Shown in pieces: positions 8,303 through 17,231 of a stretch of 64,000 bases of DNA. Source of the stretch: an uncultured Hyphomonas sp. (GTDB lineage Bacteria; Pseudomonadota; Alphaproteobacteria; Caulobacterales; Hyphomonadaceae); NCBI RefSeq assembly GCF_963675305.1, contig NZ_OY776147.1, positions 3,100,001 through 3,164,000 of the forward strand, in the 5' to 3' direction. The position numbers and the translations under genes were made by a program. Under the pieces are notes generated by a model. That model was given only the letters and a program-made list of their open reading frames with translations, was not told the origin of the DNA and searched no databases. Each line of letters begins with the position of its first letter. Position 1 is the stretch's first letter.

Positions 8303-8929
8303 ATGATTTCATTCCGTTTCTGGCCGGTTGCGGCCATTTCCGCCGCCAGCCTGCTGACACTTGGCGCCTGCGGCCCGGCCAGCGACCCCTACGAACCTCC
8401 TTCGCAAGCACAGGAATCCGAGCTGACCCAGGCAGCCGATGCGGTCGATGCTGACAGGCCCGCTGCGCCGGAGGCGGTTGCCGAACTCGAGGCCGCCAAT
8501 GATCACGATGAAGGCCATGCCGGCGAACCGCACGTGCATGGAGGCGGGGATCTTGCGATCACGCGGGAAGACGATTTCCTGACCGTGACCCTTGATGCGC
8601 CGCTCGCCAATTTCGGCCTTTCGGAAACCAAGGTGCCGGAAGGCAAGAAGGCCGAAAAATTCGCCGAAGGCATCGTCGAGCCGATCGGGCCGACTGTCTG
8701 CGAAGAGACCGAACGCTCCACCACCGGCCGTACCGACGGCACCCATGGCGCGATGACCGTGTCGGTTGCCTGGCGCTGCAAGAAGATCGACCGGGTCGAA
8801 GGCATGCGGGTGCACATCTTCGAACGCTATCCCGGCTTTGAACATATCGACGCGATCTATCTTGGCCCCGAGGGCCAGCAGGTCGCCAAGGAACTCACTC
8901 CCAGCGACACAGAGATCGACTTCGACTGA
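8303..8929 (+). CDS. ZrgA-like (DUF2796) zinc-binding lipoprotein
   Basis: The 208-residue protein has a lipoprotein signal (LLTLGACG), an acidic linker, and a His-rich stretch, HDEGHAGEPHVHGG, near residues 65-80. It then resembles the DUF2796 family, whose Vibrio member ZrgA belongs to a Zur-regulated zinc-uptake system. The expected role is binding zinc in the periplasm for the ABC-type partners downstream. The start is set by GGAGG six bases before the ATG; a GTG seven codons earlier lacks such a site. The stop and the next start overlap as TGATG, indicating translational coupling. Confidence 0.82.
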   Translation: MISFRFWPVAAISAASLLTLGACGPASDPYEPPSQAQESELTQAADAVDADRPAAPEAVAELEAANDHDEGHAGEPHVHGGGDLAITREDDFLTVTLDAPLANFGLSETKVPEGKKAEKFAEGIVEPIGPTVCEETERSTTGRTDGTHGAMTVSVAWRCKKIDRVEGMRVHIFERYPGFEHIDAIYLGPEGQQVAKELTPSDTEIDFD

Positions 8930-9639
8930 TGCAGCCTGAGACCGCCGGTACGGATGCCATCCGGGTAGACAAGCTTCGTTTTGCCTGGCCGGGACACCCG
9001 CCCGTTCTGGACATCGAAAGCTTCACCCTCGCCCGCGGCGAAAAACTGTTCCTGCGCGGACCATCCGGATCCGGAAAGTCTACCCTGCTTGGCCTGATCG
9101 CCGGCGTGCTGAGCCCTGAGACCGGCACGATCGACGTGCTGGGCAATGACATGGCGGCGCTGAGTGCCGCAAAGCGCGACCGCGTACGGGCCGACCATCT
9201 CGGCGTCATCTTCCAGATGTTCAACCTGGTGCCATACCTGTCGGTCACCGGGAATGTCACGCTGCCGCTGCGCTTCTCCCCTGCCCGGCGCGCAAAGGTC
9301 GGCAAGGATGCCGAGGGCGAAGCCCGGCGCCTGCTGGGCCGTCTCGGCCTCACCGATACGACCCTGCTTGACCGCCGCGTCTCGGATCTTTCCGTTGGCC
9401 AGCAGCAGCGGGTCGCCGCCGCCCGCGCCCTGATGGGCGGGCCGGACATCGTGATCGCGGATGAGCCAACGTCTGCCCTCGACACGGATGCCCGCGACAA
9501 ATTCATCGAACTCCTCAGCGAGGAAGCCGGACGCACTGGCGCGGCGCTCCTCTTCGTCAGCCATGATGCCAGCCTCGCCCGCCAGTTTGACCGGGCGGTC
9601 GACCTGGCAGAAATCAACAAGGCAGGAGTAAGCGCATGA
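8929..9639 (+). CDS. ABC transporter ATP-binding protein (LolD/MacB-like, Zrg system)
   Basis: The 236-residue ATPase has a Walker A GPSGSGKST at residues 44-52, a Q-loop in FQMFNLVPYL, the signature LSVGQQQR, Walker B IVIADEPTS and an H-loop FVSHD. All catalytic motifs are intact. It resembles the ATPases that work with FtsX/MacB-type permeases rather than classic solute importers. It is coupled to the upstream zinc-binding lipoprotein and, through ATGA, to the permease gene downstream. It should power the complex from the cytoplasmic side of the inner membrane. Confidence 0.9.
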   Translation: MQPETAGTDAIRVDKLRFAWPGHPPVLDIESFTLARGEKLFLRGPSGSGKSTLLGLIAGVLSPETGTIDVLGNDMAALSAAKRDRVRADHLGVIFQMFNLVPYLSVTGNVTLPLRFSPARRAKVGKDAEGEARRLLGRLGLTDTTLLDRRVSDLSVGQQQRVAAARALMGGPDIVIADEPTSALDTDARDKFIELLSEEAGRTGAALLFVSHDASLARQFDRAVDLAEINKAGVSA

Positions 9640-10904
9640 AGGCCCTGTTTGCCCTCGCCTGGAAAAGCCTGCTGAACCGGCGGGCTTCGGTGTTGCTGAC
9701 GCTCTTGGCTGTGGCGCTCTCTGTCGCCCTGTTTCTGGGCGTCGACAAGGCCCGCACCGGGGCGCGCGAAGGCTTCGGCCACACGATTTCTGGCACCGAC
9801 CTGATCATCGGCGCGCCCACGGGCAGCGTGAACCTGCTGCTCTATTCCGTCTTCCGGATGGGCAATGCGACGGCCGAGATTTCCTGGCCGACCTATGAGA
9901 AACTGGCCGCGCGCGACGACATCGCCTGGACGGTGCCGATCTCCCTCGGCGACAGCCATCGCGGCTTCCGCGTGATGGGGACGAACCATTCCTATTTCGA
10001 GCACTACAAATATGGCCGCGACCAGTCCCTGCGCTTTGCCAAGGGCCGGGAAATGGACGACCTGTTCGATGCCGTGATCGGCGCCGATGTCGCCCGCGAG
10101 CTTGGCTACGACATCGGCACGCCGCTCGTCCTGTCGCACGGGCTCGGCAAGGCGGATTTCGGCGCGGGCCATGATAACCGGCCGTTCCGCGTTGTCGGCA
10201 TTCTCGCGCCGACCGGCACGCCGGTGGACCGGACCGTGATCGTCTCCCTCGAAGCGATCACGGCCATCCATGTCGGCTGGGAAAGCGGCGCAAAGAATCC
10301 GCTGGCCGATTCGATCACCGAAGACATGATCCGCAGCTTCAACCTGACGCCCAAGACGATCACGGCGGTCTATGCCGGGCTGAAGCGCAAGGGCACGATC
10401 CTGCGCACCCGGCGGGAGATCAACACCAACAAGGGCGAGCCGCTGATGGCCATCATGCCCGGCCAGGCGCTGGCCGAGCTGTGGAGCGTGACCGCCATGG
10501 CAGAACGCGCCCTGCTGGCGGTGTCGATCTTCGTCATCGCGGTGGGTGTCGTCTCGATCCTCACCTCCATCCTGACCAGCCTGAACGAACGGCGGCGGGA
10601 GATGTCCATCCTGCGGGCGGTCGGCGCCCGGCCGGGGCATATCTTCGGCCTGCTGACGCTGGAGGCCGGCCTGATCGGTTTTCTTGGCGCATTGCTCGGG
10701 ATTTTAATCGTGCATGGCCTGATCCTGATCGCCGGGCCGATCGTGATGCAACGCTATGGCATTTCCCTGGGGGGCACGGGCCCCGGCATGACCGACCTGC
10801 TGACGCTGCTGGCCGTCACCGGCGCCTCACTGCTGGCCGGAGCCATTCCGGCCTGGGCCGCTTTCCGCAGATCCCTCGCTGACGGCCTGTCCGTGAAGTT
10901 GTAG
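9636..10904 (+). CDS. FtsX/MacB-type ABC transporter permease (Zrg system)
   Basis: The 422-residue protein has an N-terminal membrane segment after a short basic region, a large MacB-like periplasmic domain at about residues 40-285, and three C-terminal membrane segments at about 290-420. The conserved LNERRREMSILRAVGARPGH at the first C-terminal loop is typical of FtsX-domain permeases. Its ATG overlaps the ATPase stop. With the ZrgA-like lipoprotein and the ATPase it forms a plausible zinc-uptake or zinc-dependent envelope complex. Direction of transport and substrate are inferred from context. Confidence 0.88.
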   Translation: MKALFALAWKSLLNRRASVLLTLLAVALSVALFLGVDKARTGAREGFGHTISGTDLIIGAPTGSVNLLLYSVFRMGNATAEISWPTYEKLAARDDIAWTVPISLGDSHRGFRVMGTNHSYFEHYKYGRDQSLRFAKGREMDDLFDAVIGADVARELGYDIGTPLVLSHGLGKADFGAGHDNRPFRVVGILAPTGTPVDRTVIVSLEAITAIHVGWESGAKNPLADSITEDMIRSFNLTPKTITAVYAGLKRKGTILRTRREINTNKGEPLMAIMPGQALAELWSVTAMAERALLAVSIFVIAVGVVSILTSILTSLNERRREMSILRAVGARPGHIFGLLTLEAGLIGFLGALLGILIVHGLILIAGPIVMQRYGISLGGTGPGMTDLLTLLAVTGASLLAGAIPAWAAFRRSLADGLSVKL

Positions 10905-10959
10905 CAAGGTTGCGAAACCCGTCTGGCACATCCCTTCCTGAAAGCCTAAGAAAACAGTC

Positions 10960-11676
10960 ATGAAGCGCTCTCTCCTCCTCCCCGCCCTCATCCTGATCAG
11001 CCTGTCGCCCGCTTGCGGCCAGGCCTCCGCGCCCGCCGCCGATGCCGAAACGCCTGCAGAAGTAAGCGTGGAAACAGGTACGGACACCGCTACCGCCACA
11101 GCCACTTCGGGCCCGCAGGTCGGCGACAAGATCGGCGAAAGCGATGCGGAAAAGGCCGCGCAGGATGCCTCCGTTGCCGCCGCTGCGGCGGAAGCCATGC
11201 GCGAGCAGGAAGAGATCAAGGCCCGCGGCGTCACCGAGATCGGCTGGGAAGACCTGATGCCGGAAGGTGAGGAAGAGCGCCTGCAGAAAATGTATGCCGC
11301 CCAGATGGCGACACTCTATTCCATCCAGGAAGGCTCCGCCGCCGACACCGCGACGCAGATCGGCTCGTTCAACACGGTCGACACCTATGACGGCAAGAAG
11401 ATCCGCATGCCGGGCTACACTGTGCCGTTTTCTTACGATGCCAAGGCGGAGATCAGCGAGTTCCTGCTGGTGCCATACTTCGGCGCCTGTATCCACGCCC
11501 CGCCGCCGCCGCCGAACCAGACCATTTTCGTGCGCACCGAAGACCCGATCCTGCTGAAGGACCTGCCGCAAGCCGTCTGGATCGAAGGCACGCTTCATGC
11601 AGAGAAGCAGGAAAGCGACCTTGCGGACGCTGCCTACATCATCGATCTGACCCGGGTGGAGAAATACGAATACTGA
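10960..11676 (+). CDS. DUF3299 lipoprotein
   Basis: The 238-residue protein has a lipobox (ISLSPACGQ), a Thr/Ala-rich linker and a charged helical stretch. The DUF3299 core begins near residue 90: IGWEDLMP, then MPGYTVPF, then FLLVPYFGACIHAPPPPPNQ with its conserved Cys-Ile-His and proline run. DUF3299 proteins commonly accompany ZrgA/ABC-type zinc loci, and here the gene closes the putative zinc operon 55 nt after the permease. The CIH motif may bind metal. Molecular role unknown. Confidence 0.82.
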   Translation: MKRSLLLPALILISLSPACGQASAPAADAETPAEVSVETGTDTATATATSGPQVGDKIGESDAEKAAQDASVAAAAAEAMREQEEIKARGVTEIGWEDLMPEGEEERLQKMYAAQMATLYSIQEGSAADTATQIGSFNTVDTYDGKKIRMPGYTVPFSYDAKAEISEFLLVPYFGACIHAPPPPPNQTIFVRTEDPILLKDLPQAVWIEGTLHAEKQESDLADAAYIIDLTRVEKYEY

Positions 11677-11692
11677 TGGCGGGAAATGATAC

Positions 11693-11779
11693 TGGTACCT
11701 CTGGCCGGACTCGAACCGGCACTCTGTTGCCAGAAGCGGATTTTGAATCCGCCGCGTCTACCAATTCCGCCACAGAGGC
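11693..11779 (-). tRNA. tRNA-Leu (anticodon CAA)
   Basis: On the minus strand the sequence starts GCCTCTG and ends CAGAGGT-A-CCA, giving a seven-pair acceptor stem with one G-U at position 1 and an encoded CCA end. The anticodon stem-loop is GCGGATTCAAAATCCGC with anticodon CAA. The extra arm is long as expected for leucine, and the T-loop GGTTCGAGTCC is present. The length is 87 nt. Confidence 0.95.
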
Positions 11780-11864
11780 CCTTATCGGGAAGGCTCTCCT
11801 GCCCGAGCCGGGCCTACCCGTCAATCTATCCCGGGCGGCATATTACAGGACGTATTGAACACGC

Positions 11865-12506
11865 ATGAGTGTCACCAGCGCGGAATCCGAAAAAACCCTG
11901 CTCCAGATCGTTGAGGCCATGGCGGCCGGCGCGCCGGAAGACGGGTACACGCTGCGGGAAATTTTCGACCATCTGGACGAAAGTGCCTTCGGCGCGGGCC
12001 TTTTCCTTCTGGCCCTGCCTTGCTGCATTCCCTTCCTTTACGGCGTGCCGCAAATCGTCTCGCTGCCGATGATGGCGCTGGCGGCGCAAATGGCGCTCGG
12101 CCACGAGCAGCCCTGGCTGCCGGATGCGCTGGGCAATCGCCGGATCGACCGCAAAGGCCTGGTGTCGATGGCCCAGGGCGGGCGCAAATGGCTGGGCTGG
12201 ATCGAGACCTTCTCGAAACCCCGCTTCACGATGATTACCGGGCCCAGATCCGAACGCCTGCTGGGCTTTGTGCTCTGCATTTTCTGCGCATCCATTCTGG
12301 TGCCGCTGCCGATGACCAATACCGTCCCCGGCTTTGCCGTGGCGCTCGCCGCGTTCGGCCTGATCAATCGTGACGGGTTCCTGGTCATCATCGGCGCGGT
12401 CCTGGGATTTGTCTGGGTGTCCTCATTGCTGATCCTCGGCCCAACGGCGGTGCTGGCGGCCATCCACTTCGGGAAGGACTGGCTCACGGGATTGTTAGGC
12501 TCGTGA
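11865..12506 (+). CDS. ExoD family exopolysaccharide-associated membrane protein
   Basis: The 213-residue protein resembles ExoD, a Rhizobium inner membrane protein linked to exopolysaccharide synthesis and alkali tolerance. Conserved features include the N-terminal LREIFDHLDESAFGAGL, the hydrophobic PCCIPFLYGVPQIVSLPM, and VPLPMTNTVPGFAVALAAFGL. About four membrane segments are apparent. The biochemical activity of the family is not established. No exopolysaccharide genes adjoin it. Confidence 0.83.
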   Translation: MSVTSAESEKTLLQIVEAMAAGAPEDGYTLREIFDHLDESAFGAGLFLLALPCCIPFLYGVPQIVSLPMMALAAQMALGHEQPWLPDALGNRRIDRKGLVSMAQGGRKWLGWIETFSKPRFTMITGPRSERLLGFVLCIFCASILVPLPMTNTVPGFAVALAAFGLINRDGFLVIIGAVLGFVWVSSLLILGPTAVLAAIHFGKDWLTGLLGS

Positions 12507-12554
12507 CGCTGCGCCGCACTTTTGCTGGTGCGGCAGCATGCTAGCGTGCCGACG

Positions 12555-13073
12555 ATGAGCTTCCTGAAAAGCATTCTGAAAGACTGGAAATGGCCGGTCG
12601 CCGCGATTGTGGTGTCTGCCCTCATGCTTGCCGCGGCGCATGCGTTCGAGACGTTTGGAAAGCTCTATCCCTGCCCGCTCTGCCTGCGCCAGCGGGAGGT
12701 CTACTGGGCCCTGATCGCCATGACGCTGACCGGGCTCGCCCTCTGGAAGCTGCGACCGACCCGGCGCTTCCTTGTGGCGCTGAACGTGCTGATCGGGCTG
12801 GTGTTCGGGGTCGGCGTGGTCGTCGCCTTCTATCATTCCGGCGTCGAGTGGAAGATTTTCCCGCCGCCGACCGGCTGCACAGGTGGCGGCGAGATCGATC
12901 TCATGAACATGGACTCGCTGGACCGGCCGATGACTGTGCCGTCCTGCACCGACGCGCCCTTCTACTTCCTGGGCCTCTCTATGGCCGGATGGAACGGCGT
13001 CGTCTCCACGGTGCTGGCCGCTGCCAGCTTCATCTCTGCTGGCGCGACATTCAGGGGCCGCAACGAGGCCTAG
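12555..13073 (+). CDS. dsbB: DsbB-like disulfide bond formation protein
   Basis: The 172-residue four-TM protein carries the quinone-linked redox pair CPLC in LYPCPLCLRQR after the first membrane segment. A second periplasmic loop has two further cysteines, CTGGG and VPSCTDAPF, matching the four-cysteine layout of DsbB. It should reoxidise a periplasmic DsbA-type oxidase using quinone. The ATG giving MSFLKS was preferred to an upstream TTG. It is convergent with the next gene, the two stop codons overlapping. No dsbA is in the window. Confidence 0.85.
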   Translation: MSFLKSILKDWKWPVAAIVVSALMLAAAHAFETFGKLYPCPLCLRQREVYWALIAMTLTGLALWKLRPTRRFLVALNVLIGLVFGVGVVVAFYHSGVEWKIFPPPTGCTGGGEIDLMNMDSLDRPMTVPSCTDAPFYFLGLSMAGWNGVVSTVLAAASFISAGATFRGRNEA

Positions 13074-14092
13074 ATCACGTTCAGGTCGATCAGGGTCTGC
13101 GCACTCTCGATGATCGCTTCTTCCTCGGAGCGCGGTGTCCAGCCGAGCACGCGGCGGGCTTTCTCGTTCGAACAATGCCGCTCGCGGCCAAGCTCTGGCA
13201 CGACGGCCTTCAGCGGCGGGTTCACCAGGGTCAGCACCTTCAGCAGCCAATCCGGCAGCTCACCGTTCGGCAGCTTCTTCTGATAGTCCGGGAATTTCTC
13301 GCGCAGCACGTCGGCGACTTCGCTCATCCACATGAACCGGCCGGACGCCAGGAAGCGCTCACCTGCCGCTTCGGGCACCGTCATCGCCTTCACATGCGCA
13401 TCGGCGACATCGCGCACATCGACCACGCAGAAGCCGACCCGCGGCGAGGCCGGCGCCTTGCCTGTCATCAGCTGGGTGATGATCTGGAGCGAAGTGGAGA
13501 CGTCCGCGCTCATGGCCGGGCCGAGCACGGCAGACGGGTTGATGACCGACAGCTCCATCCCGGCGCCCTCCCCGGCCATATAGTCCCAGGCGGCTTTCTC
13601 GGCGATCGTCTTGGAGCGGGTATAGGCCGTGTTGTCCTTCAGATTGTCGGGATCGGACCAGTGCTCCTCGGTCAGGGGATTGGGCCGGGCATCGCCCCAG
13701 CCATAGGCAATCGCCGCCATGGACGAGGTCATGACGACGCGCTTCACGCCCGCGGCCTTCGAGGCCTTCAGCACCCGCAGGGCGCCGTCACGAGCCGGGC
13801 GGATCAGCTCGTCATGGTCTTTCGGCATCACGGCCAGGAAAGGCGATGCAAGGTGCTGGACATAGTCCATGCCCTCGACCGCCTCCGCCCAGCCGGCATC
13901 GCTGGTCAGGTCCGCCTCGACAATGTCGATATGCACGGGCTGGCCGGCATAATCGCTCAAAATCGTGTTCAGCGGCGTTTCCCTGGAAACGGAACGAGCC
14001 GTACCCCTGACTTCGTGGCCTTCCTCCAGCAGCTGTTGGATGACATGACCGGCGATGAAGCCGGTGGCGCCGGTGACGAGAACTTTGGCCAT
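13070..14092 (-). CDS. NAD-dependent epimerase/dehydratase family (extended SDR)
   Basis: The 340-residue protein starts with the Rossmann motif VTGATGFIAGHV (GxxGxxG). It has the SDR active-site YTRSKTIAEKAAW (Tyr-x3-Lys) near residue 165 and resembles dihydroflavonol-4-reductase-like extended SDRs that reduce carbonyls with NAD(P)H. The start at 14092 places the Rossmann motif right at the N-terminus; upstream in-frame sequence overlaps the neighbouring transporter gene and is not protein-like. Substrate unknown. Confidence 0.88.
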   Translation of the reverse strand: MAKVLVTGATGFIAGHVIQQLLEEGHEVRGTARSVSRETPLNTILSDYAGQPVHIDIVEADLTSDAGWAEAVEGMDYVQHLASPFLAVMPKDHDELIRPARDGALRVLKASKAAGVKRVVMTSSMAAIAYGWGDARPNPLTEEHWSDPDNLKDNTAYTRSKTIAEKAAWDYMAGEGAGMELSVINPSAVLGPAMSADVSTSLQIITQLMTGKAPASPRVGFCVVDVRDVADAHVKAMTVPEAAGERFLASGRFMWMSEVADVLREKFPDYQKKLPNGELPDWLLKVLTLVNPPLKAVVPELGRERHCSNEKARRVLGWTPRSEEEAIIESAQTLIDLNVI

Positions 14093-14169
14093 GCGAGTCT
14101 CCCTTTTCAGTCGTGACCAATGAACGATATCGCCATCATTCACAAGGGAAGACTTTAAACCACGGCCCG

Positions 14170-15102
14170 TCAGCCCTCTCTTGCGCGGCGGCGCACCTGC
14201 CGTTCCCGCAGTGTGATATAGGCCGTGGCACCGATGATGATGGCCGTGCCGGCCCAGGTCCACGGTCCCGGCAAGGCCTTGAACAGGAACCAGTCCACCG
14301 TCGCCGCCATGGGCAGACGCAGATAATCGATCGGCGACAGGAACGAGGCGTCTCCGATTGCCATGCCGCGGATGTAGAAATACTGCCCGGCCACGCCGCA
14401 CCCACCCATCAGCGTGATCAGCGCCCAGTCCTGCCAGGAGGGCATCACCTCCGGCATCTTCCAGAGGGCGAGCGGCAACAGCATCGCCGAGGAGAGTAAA
14501 TTCGCCCAGATCAGCAGGGTCACCGGCCGGTGATTGCGCGACAGCAGCTTCACCAGCGTGATCGCTCCGGCCATGCAGAAGGCCGCTGCCAGCGCCAGCA
14601 ATGTGCCGAGGCTGACGCCTGCCTGCGGCTGGGTCATGATGAGAACACCGATGAACCCGGCGAGCGTGGCGCCCCAGCGGTGCCAGCCGACCGTCTCTTT
14701 CAGCAGCACCGCCGCCAGAACCGTGATGAACATGGCGCGCGAGAAACTGATCGCATTGAATTCCGACAGTGGCAGGCCGAACTGCGCAGAGACCGCATAA
14801 AAGCCGAAAATGAAGCCCATCGTGCCAAACAGGCTGCGCAGTAGCACCAGGCCCGGCTGGTGGATGCGCATGATGCCCCAGCCCTGCTGCATGATCACCG
14901 GCAGGGTCAGGATGAGGGCAATGAACGACCGGAAAAAGGCGAGGAAACCGGGGTCGTATTCCGCCGACTGAACCTTGGACAGGGTCAGGAACACGGTGAA
15001 GACGAGCCCCGAGGCCGTCATCCAGAGCGCACCTTCGAGGTTGCGGGGTTCTTCAGCCGCACTAACCTCGGCGATACCTGATTGATCTGGACTGACTGCC
15101 AT
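14170..15102 (-). CDS. EamA/DMT family transporter
   Basis: The 310-residue protein has ten hydrophobic segments arranged as two EamA repeats, with an N-terminal cytoplasmic tail of about 25 residues and a basic C-terminus (LRERQVRRRAREG). Such proteins export metabolites or amino acids across the inner membrane. Its ATG overlaps the divergent ATG of the next gene by two bases, so there is no intergenic promoter space on that side. Confidence 0.87.
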   Translation of the reverse strand: MAVSPDQSGIAEVSAAEEPRNLEGALWMTASGLVFTVFLTLSKVQSAEYDPGFLAFFRSFIALILTLPVIMQQGWGIMRIHQPGLVLLRSLFGTMGFIFGFYAVSAQFGLPLSEFNAISFSRAMFITVLAAVLLKETVGWHRWGATLAGFIGVLIMTQPQAGVSLGTLLALAAAFCMAGAITLVKLLSRNHRPVTLLIWANLLSSAMLLPLALWKMPEVMPSWQDWALITLMGGCGVAGQYFYIRGMAIGDASFLSPIDYLRLPMAATVDWFLFKALPGPWTWAGTAIIIGATAYITLRERQVRRRAREG

Positions 15103-15385
15103 GACCGCCTTTTCGCCTTCCGAAGTCGACGAGATCGACGCCCTGTGGCGCAGCCTGCCGCCGGATCATATGTGGACCGGGTGGGCTGCCGCTGGCGAGT
15201 CCCCCGATCAGATCTGGATCTTTCGCACCCGGGCCCACTGGCGCCGCTTCCCGCTGTTCAAGTCCGATGAGGGCTATGCCCTGTCGGATGAGAAAGGCCG
15301 CCGGGTGATCCGAGCCGCCTCCCTGCAGGAATTGCTGTCCGCTGTCGAGGCCATCCCCGGCCTCGACCCGGACCGGAAAAGCTGA
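15101..15385 (+). CDS. Small hypothetical protein
   Basis: The 94-residue soluble protein is rich in Trp and charged residues (MWTGWAAAG, IFRTRAHWRRFPLFKSDEGY) with no recognised family. It has no signal or membrane segment. Its ATG overlaps the divergent transporter start by two bases (cATGa read both ways), and it is convergent with an SDR gene. The good codon use and clean end support a real gene. Confidence 0.6.
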   Translation: MTAFSPSEVDEIDALWRSLPPDHMWTGWAAAGESPDQIWIFRTRAHWRRFPLFKSDEGYALSDEKGRRVIRAASLQELLSAVEAIPGLDPDRKS

Positions 15386-15388
15386 CCC

Positions 15389-16270
15389 CTATCCTTGCTG
15401 TGCCTTCATGGCTTCGGCCATCTGTTCGGCCTGTTCCGGTGTGATGCCCAGCGCTTCGAGCACCGGCCCGCCGGCAGATTCGTCCCAGGAGTGGCGCGGG
15501 CCAACCGTGATGCCGCCATCGACGGTGAACTGGCTGCCGGTGATGAACTCGGCCGCATCGGAGGCGAGGAAGGCTGCCATCTCGGCGATGTCACGCCCTT
15601 TGCCCGTCCGGCCTGCCGGCTGCATCGCGCCGCCCTGCTGGGCCAGCATCTCCGCCATCTGGTCGGCCACTTCCCGCGGCATGCCGAGGGACGCCCCGAA
15701 GATCGAGGTCGCGATGAAGCCCGGCAGGATCGCGTTCACGCGGATCTTGTGCTTGGCCACCTGCGCCGCCGCGATGCGCGAAAAATGCGCCACACCGATC
15801 TTGGCCACGGAATAGGTGATCGGCGCCCAGCCGGCTTCCAGCGCGCTGATCGAGGAGGTGTTGATGATGGAGCCGCCGGACTCCTTCATGCGCTCGACGG
15901 CGTATTTCGTGCCGAAGAAAACCTGCTTCAACAGCAGGTCCATCGTCTTGTCATAACCTTCTTCGTCCAGCTCCTCGATCGTGGCCGGGGTGCCGCCGCT
16001 GCCGGCATTGTTCCAGACCACGTCGATCTTGCCGAAATGGCTGACCGCACCTTCCATCAGGGCTTCCAGCTCAGCCAGGTCCAGCACATCGCAATGAATG
16101 TAACGGACGGTATCCGTCCCGAAGCGGGTCTCCAGCGCGCGGCCCTTTTCGTCCTGGATGTCGGCAGCGATGACTTTCGCACCGGCCTCCACAAAGGTCT
16201 CGACGCCTGCCAGGCCAATGCCGCTTGCCGCGCCCGTGATGACAGCAACCTTGCCGCTCAGATCCGCCAT
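15389..16270 (-). CDS. Short-chain dehydrogenase/reductase with C-terminal extension
   Basis: The 293-residue classical SDR has TGAASGIG at residues 12-19, NNAG near 89, catalytic Ser in NTSSISA, the YSVAK pair, and a C-terminal TVDGG motif. About 35 extra residues follow. It should be an NAD(P)-dependent alcohol/ketone oxidoreductase. It lies downstream of another SDR gene on the same strand, 83 nt away, so they may be cotranscribed. Substrate unknown. Confidence 0.88.
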   Translation of the reverse strand: MADLSGKVAVITGAASGIGLAGVETFVEAGAKVIAADIQDEKGRALETRFGTDTVRYIHCDVLDLAELEALMEGAVSHFGKIDVVWNNAGSGGTPATIEELDEEGYDKTMDLLLKQVFFGTKYAVERMKESGGSIINTSSISALEAGWAPITYSVAKIGVAHFSRIAAAQVAKHKIRVNAILPGFIATSIFGASLGMPREVADQMAEMLAQQGGAMQPAGRTGKGRDIAEMAAFLASDAAEFITGSQFTVDGGITVGPRHSWDESAGGPVLEALGITPEQAEQMAEAMKAQQG

Positions 16271-16353
16271 GATGATTCCTCCCTTATGGTCCAGGCATCA
16301 TGCACGGGGGTTCCGTGTGGTCCGTCAAGCAAAACCTGACAGAGGCGTCACGA

Positions 16354-17202
16354 TTATTTCAATCCGAAGCGTTTCCAGAAAATGCCATCCAGCATGCGCT
16401 TGGGCAGGCGGGTCGGAATGGTCCAGTTGGTGAGTTTGTCGGGCACCGGCGCGTAGCGCGCTTTCGGCTTGCGGTCAGCCAGTGCGGTTTCGATATGGCC
16501 CGCGATTTCTTCCGGCGTCAGGCCGGTCCGGCCGCCTGACAGCATCACCTCTTCGAACCGTTTCAGGGAATCGGCCCAGTCGCTGGAGGCATAGGGGCCT
16601 TCCGTATTGTCCTGCTCGGCCTTGTCCCAGATCGGCGTCTTCACAGAGCCGGGCCCGATGGCGATTGCATCGATGCCATAGATGACCAGCTCGCGGCGCA
16701 GCGTATCCGTCATCGCCTCCACCGCATGCTTGGTGGCCGTATAGGCCCCGAGGAAGGGCGAGGCGAGCCTGCCCCCAACACTGGTGATATTCACGATCCG
16801 GCCGGGTTGCCCTGTGCGCGCCGGATCAGACCCCAGCAGCGGTACGAAGGCCTGCGTCACAGCCAGCAGGCCGAACACATTGACCTCGAAATGCGCCCGA
16901 AAGTCCTCCATGGGCTGGATCGCCAGCGGACCCATTTTCGCGATGCCTGCATTGTTGACGAGACCGGCGAGGCGTTCGCCGTCCAGCGCTGCAGACACCG
17001 TCTCGGCCGCTGCCGCCACCTGATCCGGTTTGGTCACATCGAGGATGACCGGGCGCAGGTCACCGGAGGCGCCCTGCTTCAGCTGCGCGCCGTCGGTCTC
17101 TTTGCGCACACCGGCAAAGACCCGCCAGCCCTCTGCCGCCAGGTGGCGCGCGGCCCCTGCCCCGATCCCGGTGGAAGCCCCAGTGATGATGACGGTCTTC
17201 AT
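16354..17202 (-). CDS. Short-chain dehydrogenase/reductase
   Basis: The 282-residue classical SDR has TGASTGIG at residues 6-13, NNAGIAKMG, NITSVGG with the catalytic Ser, and YTATKHAVEAM with the Tyr-Lys pair. It resembles the cis-retinol/3-hydroxysteroid-type SDRs with a longer C-terminus. GAGGAG seven bases before the ATG decides this start; a start ten codons upstream lacks one. The gene follows the hypothetical 17232-17801 gene closely on the same strand. Confidence 0.88.
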   Translation of the reverse strand: MKTVIITGASTGIGAGAARHLAAEGWRVFAGVRKETDGAQLKQGASGDLRPVILDVTKPDQVAAAAETVSAALDGERLAGLVNNAGIAKMGPLAIQPMEDFRAHFEVNVFGLLAVTQAFVPLLGSDPARTGQPGRIVNITSVGGRLASPFLGAYTATKHAVEAMTDTLRRELVIYGIDAIAIGPGSVKTPIWDKAEQDNTEGPYASSDWADSLKRFEEVMLSGGRTGLTPEEIAGHIETALADRKPKARYAPVPDKLTNWTIPTRLPKRMLDGIFWKRFGLK

Positions 17203-17231
17203 GCGCTTGCTCCTCAAACCGGAGCCAGGCA

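Noticed and set aside
14093..14401. N-terminal extension of the epimerase/dehydratase frame
   Set aside because: The Rossmann motif starts at 14092; the extension overlaps the transporter gene and has no protein-like composition.
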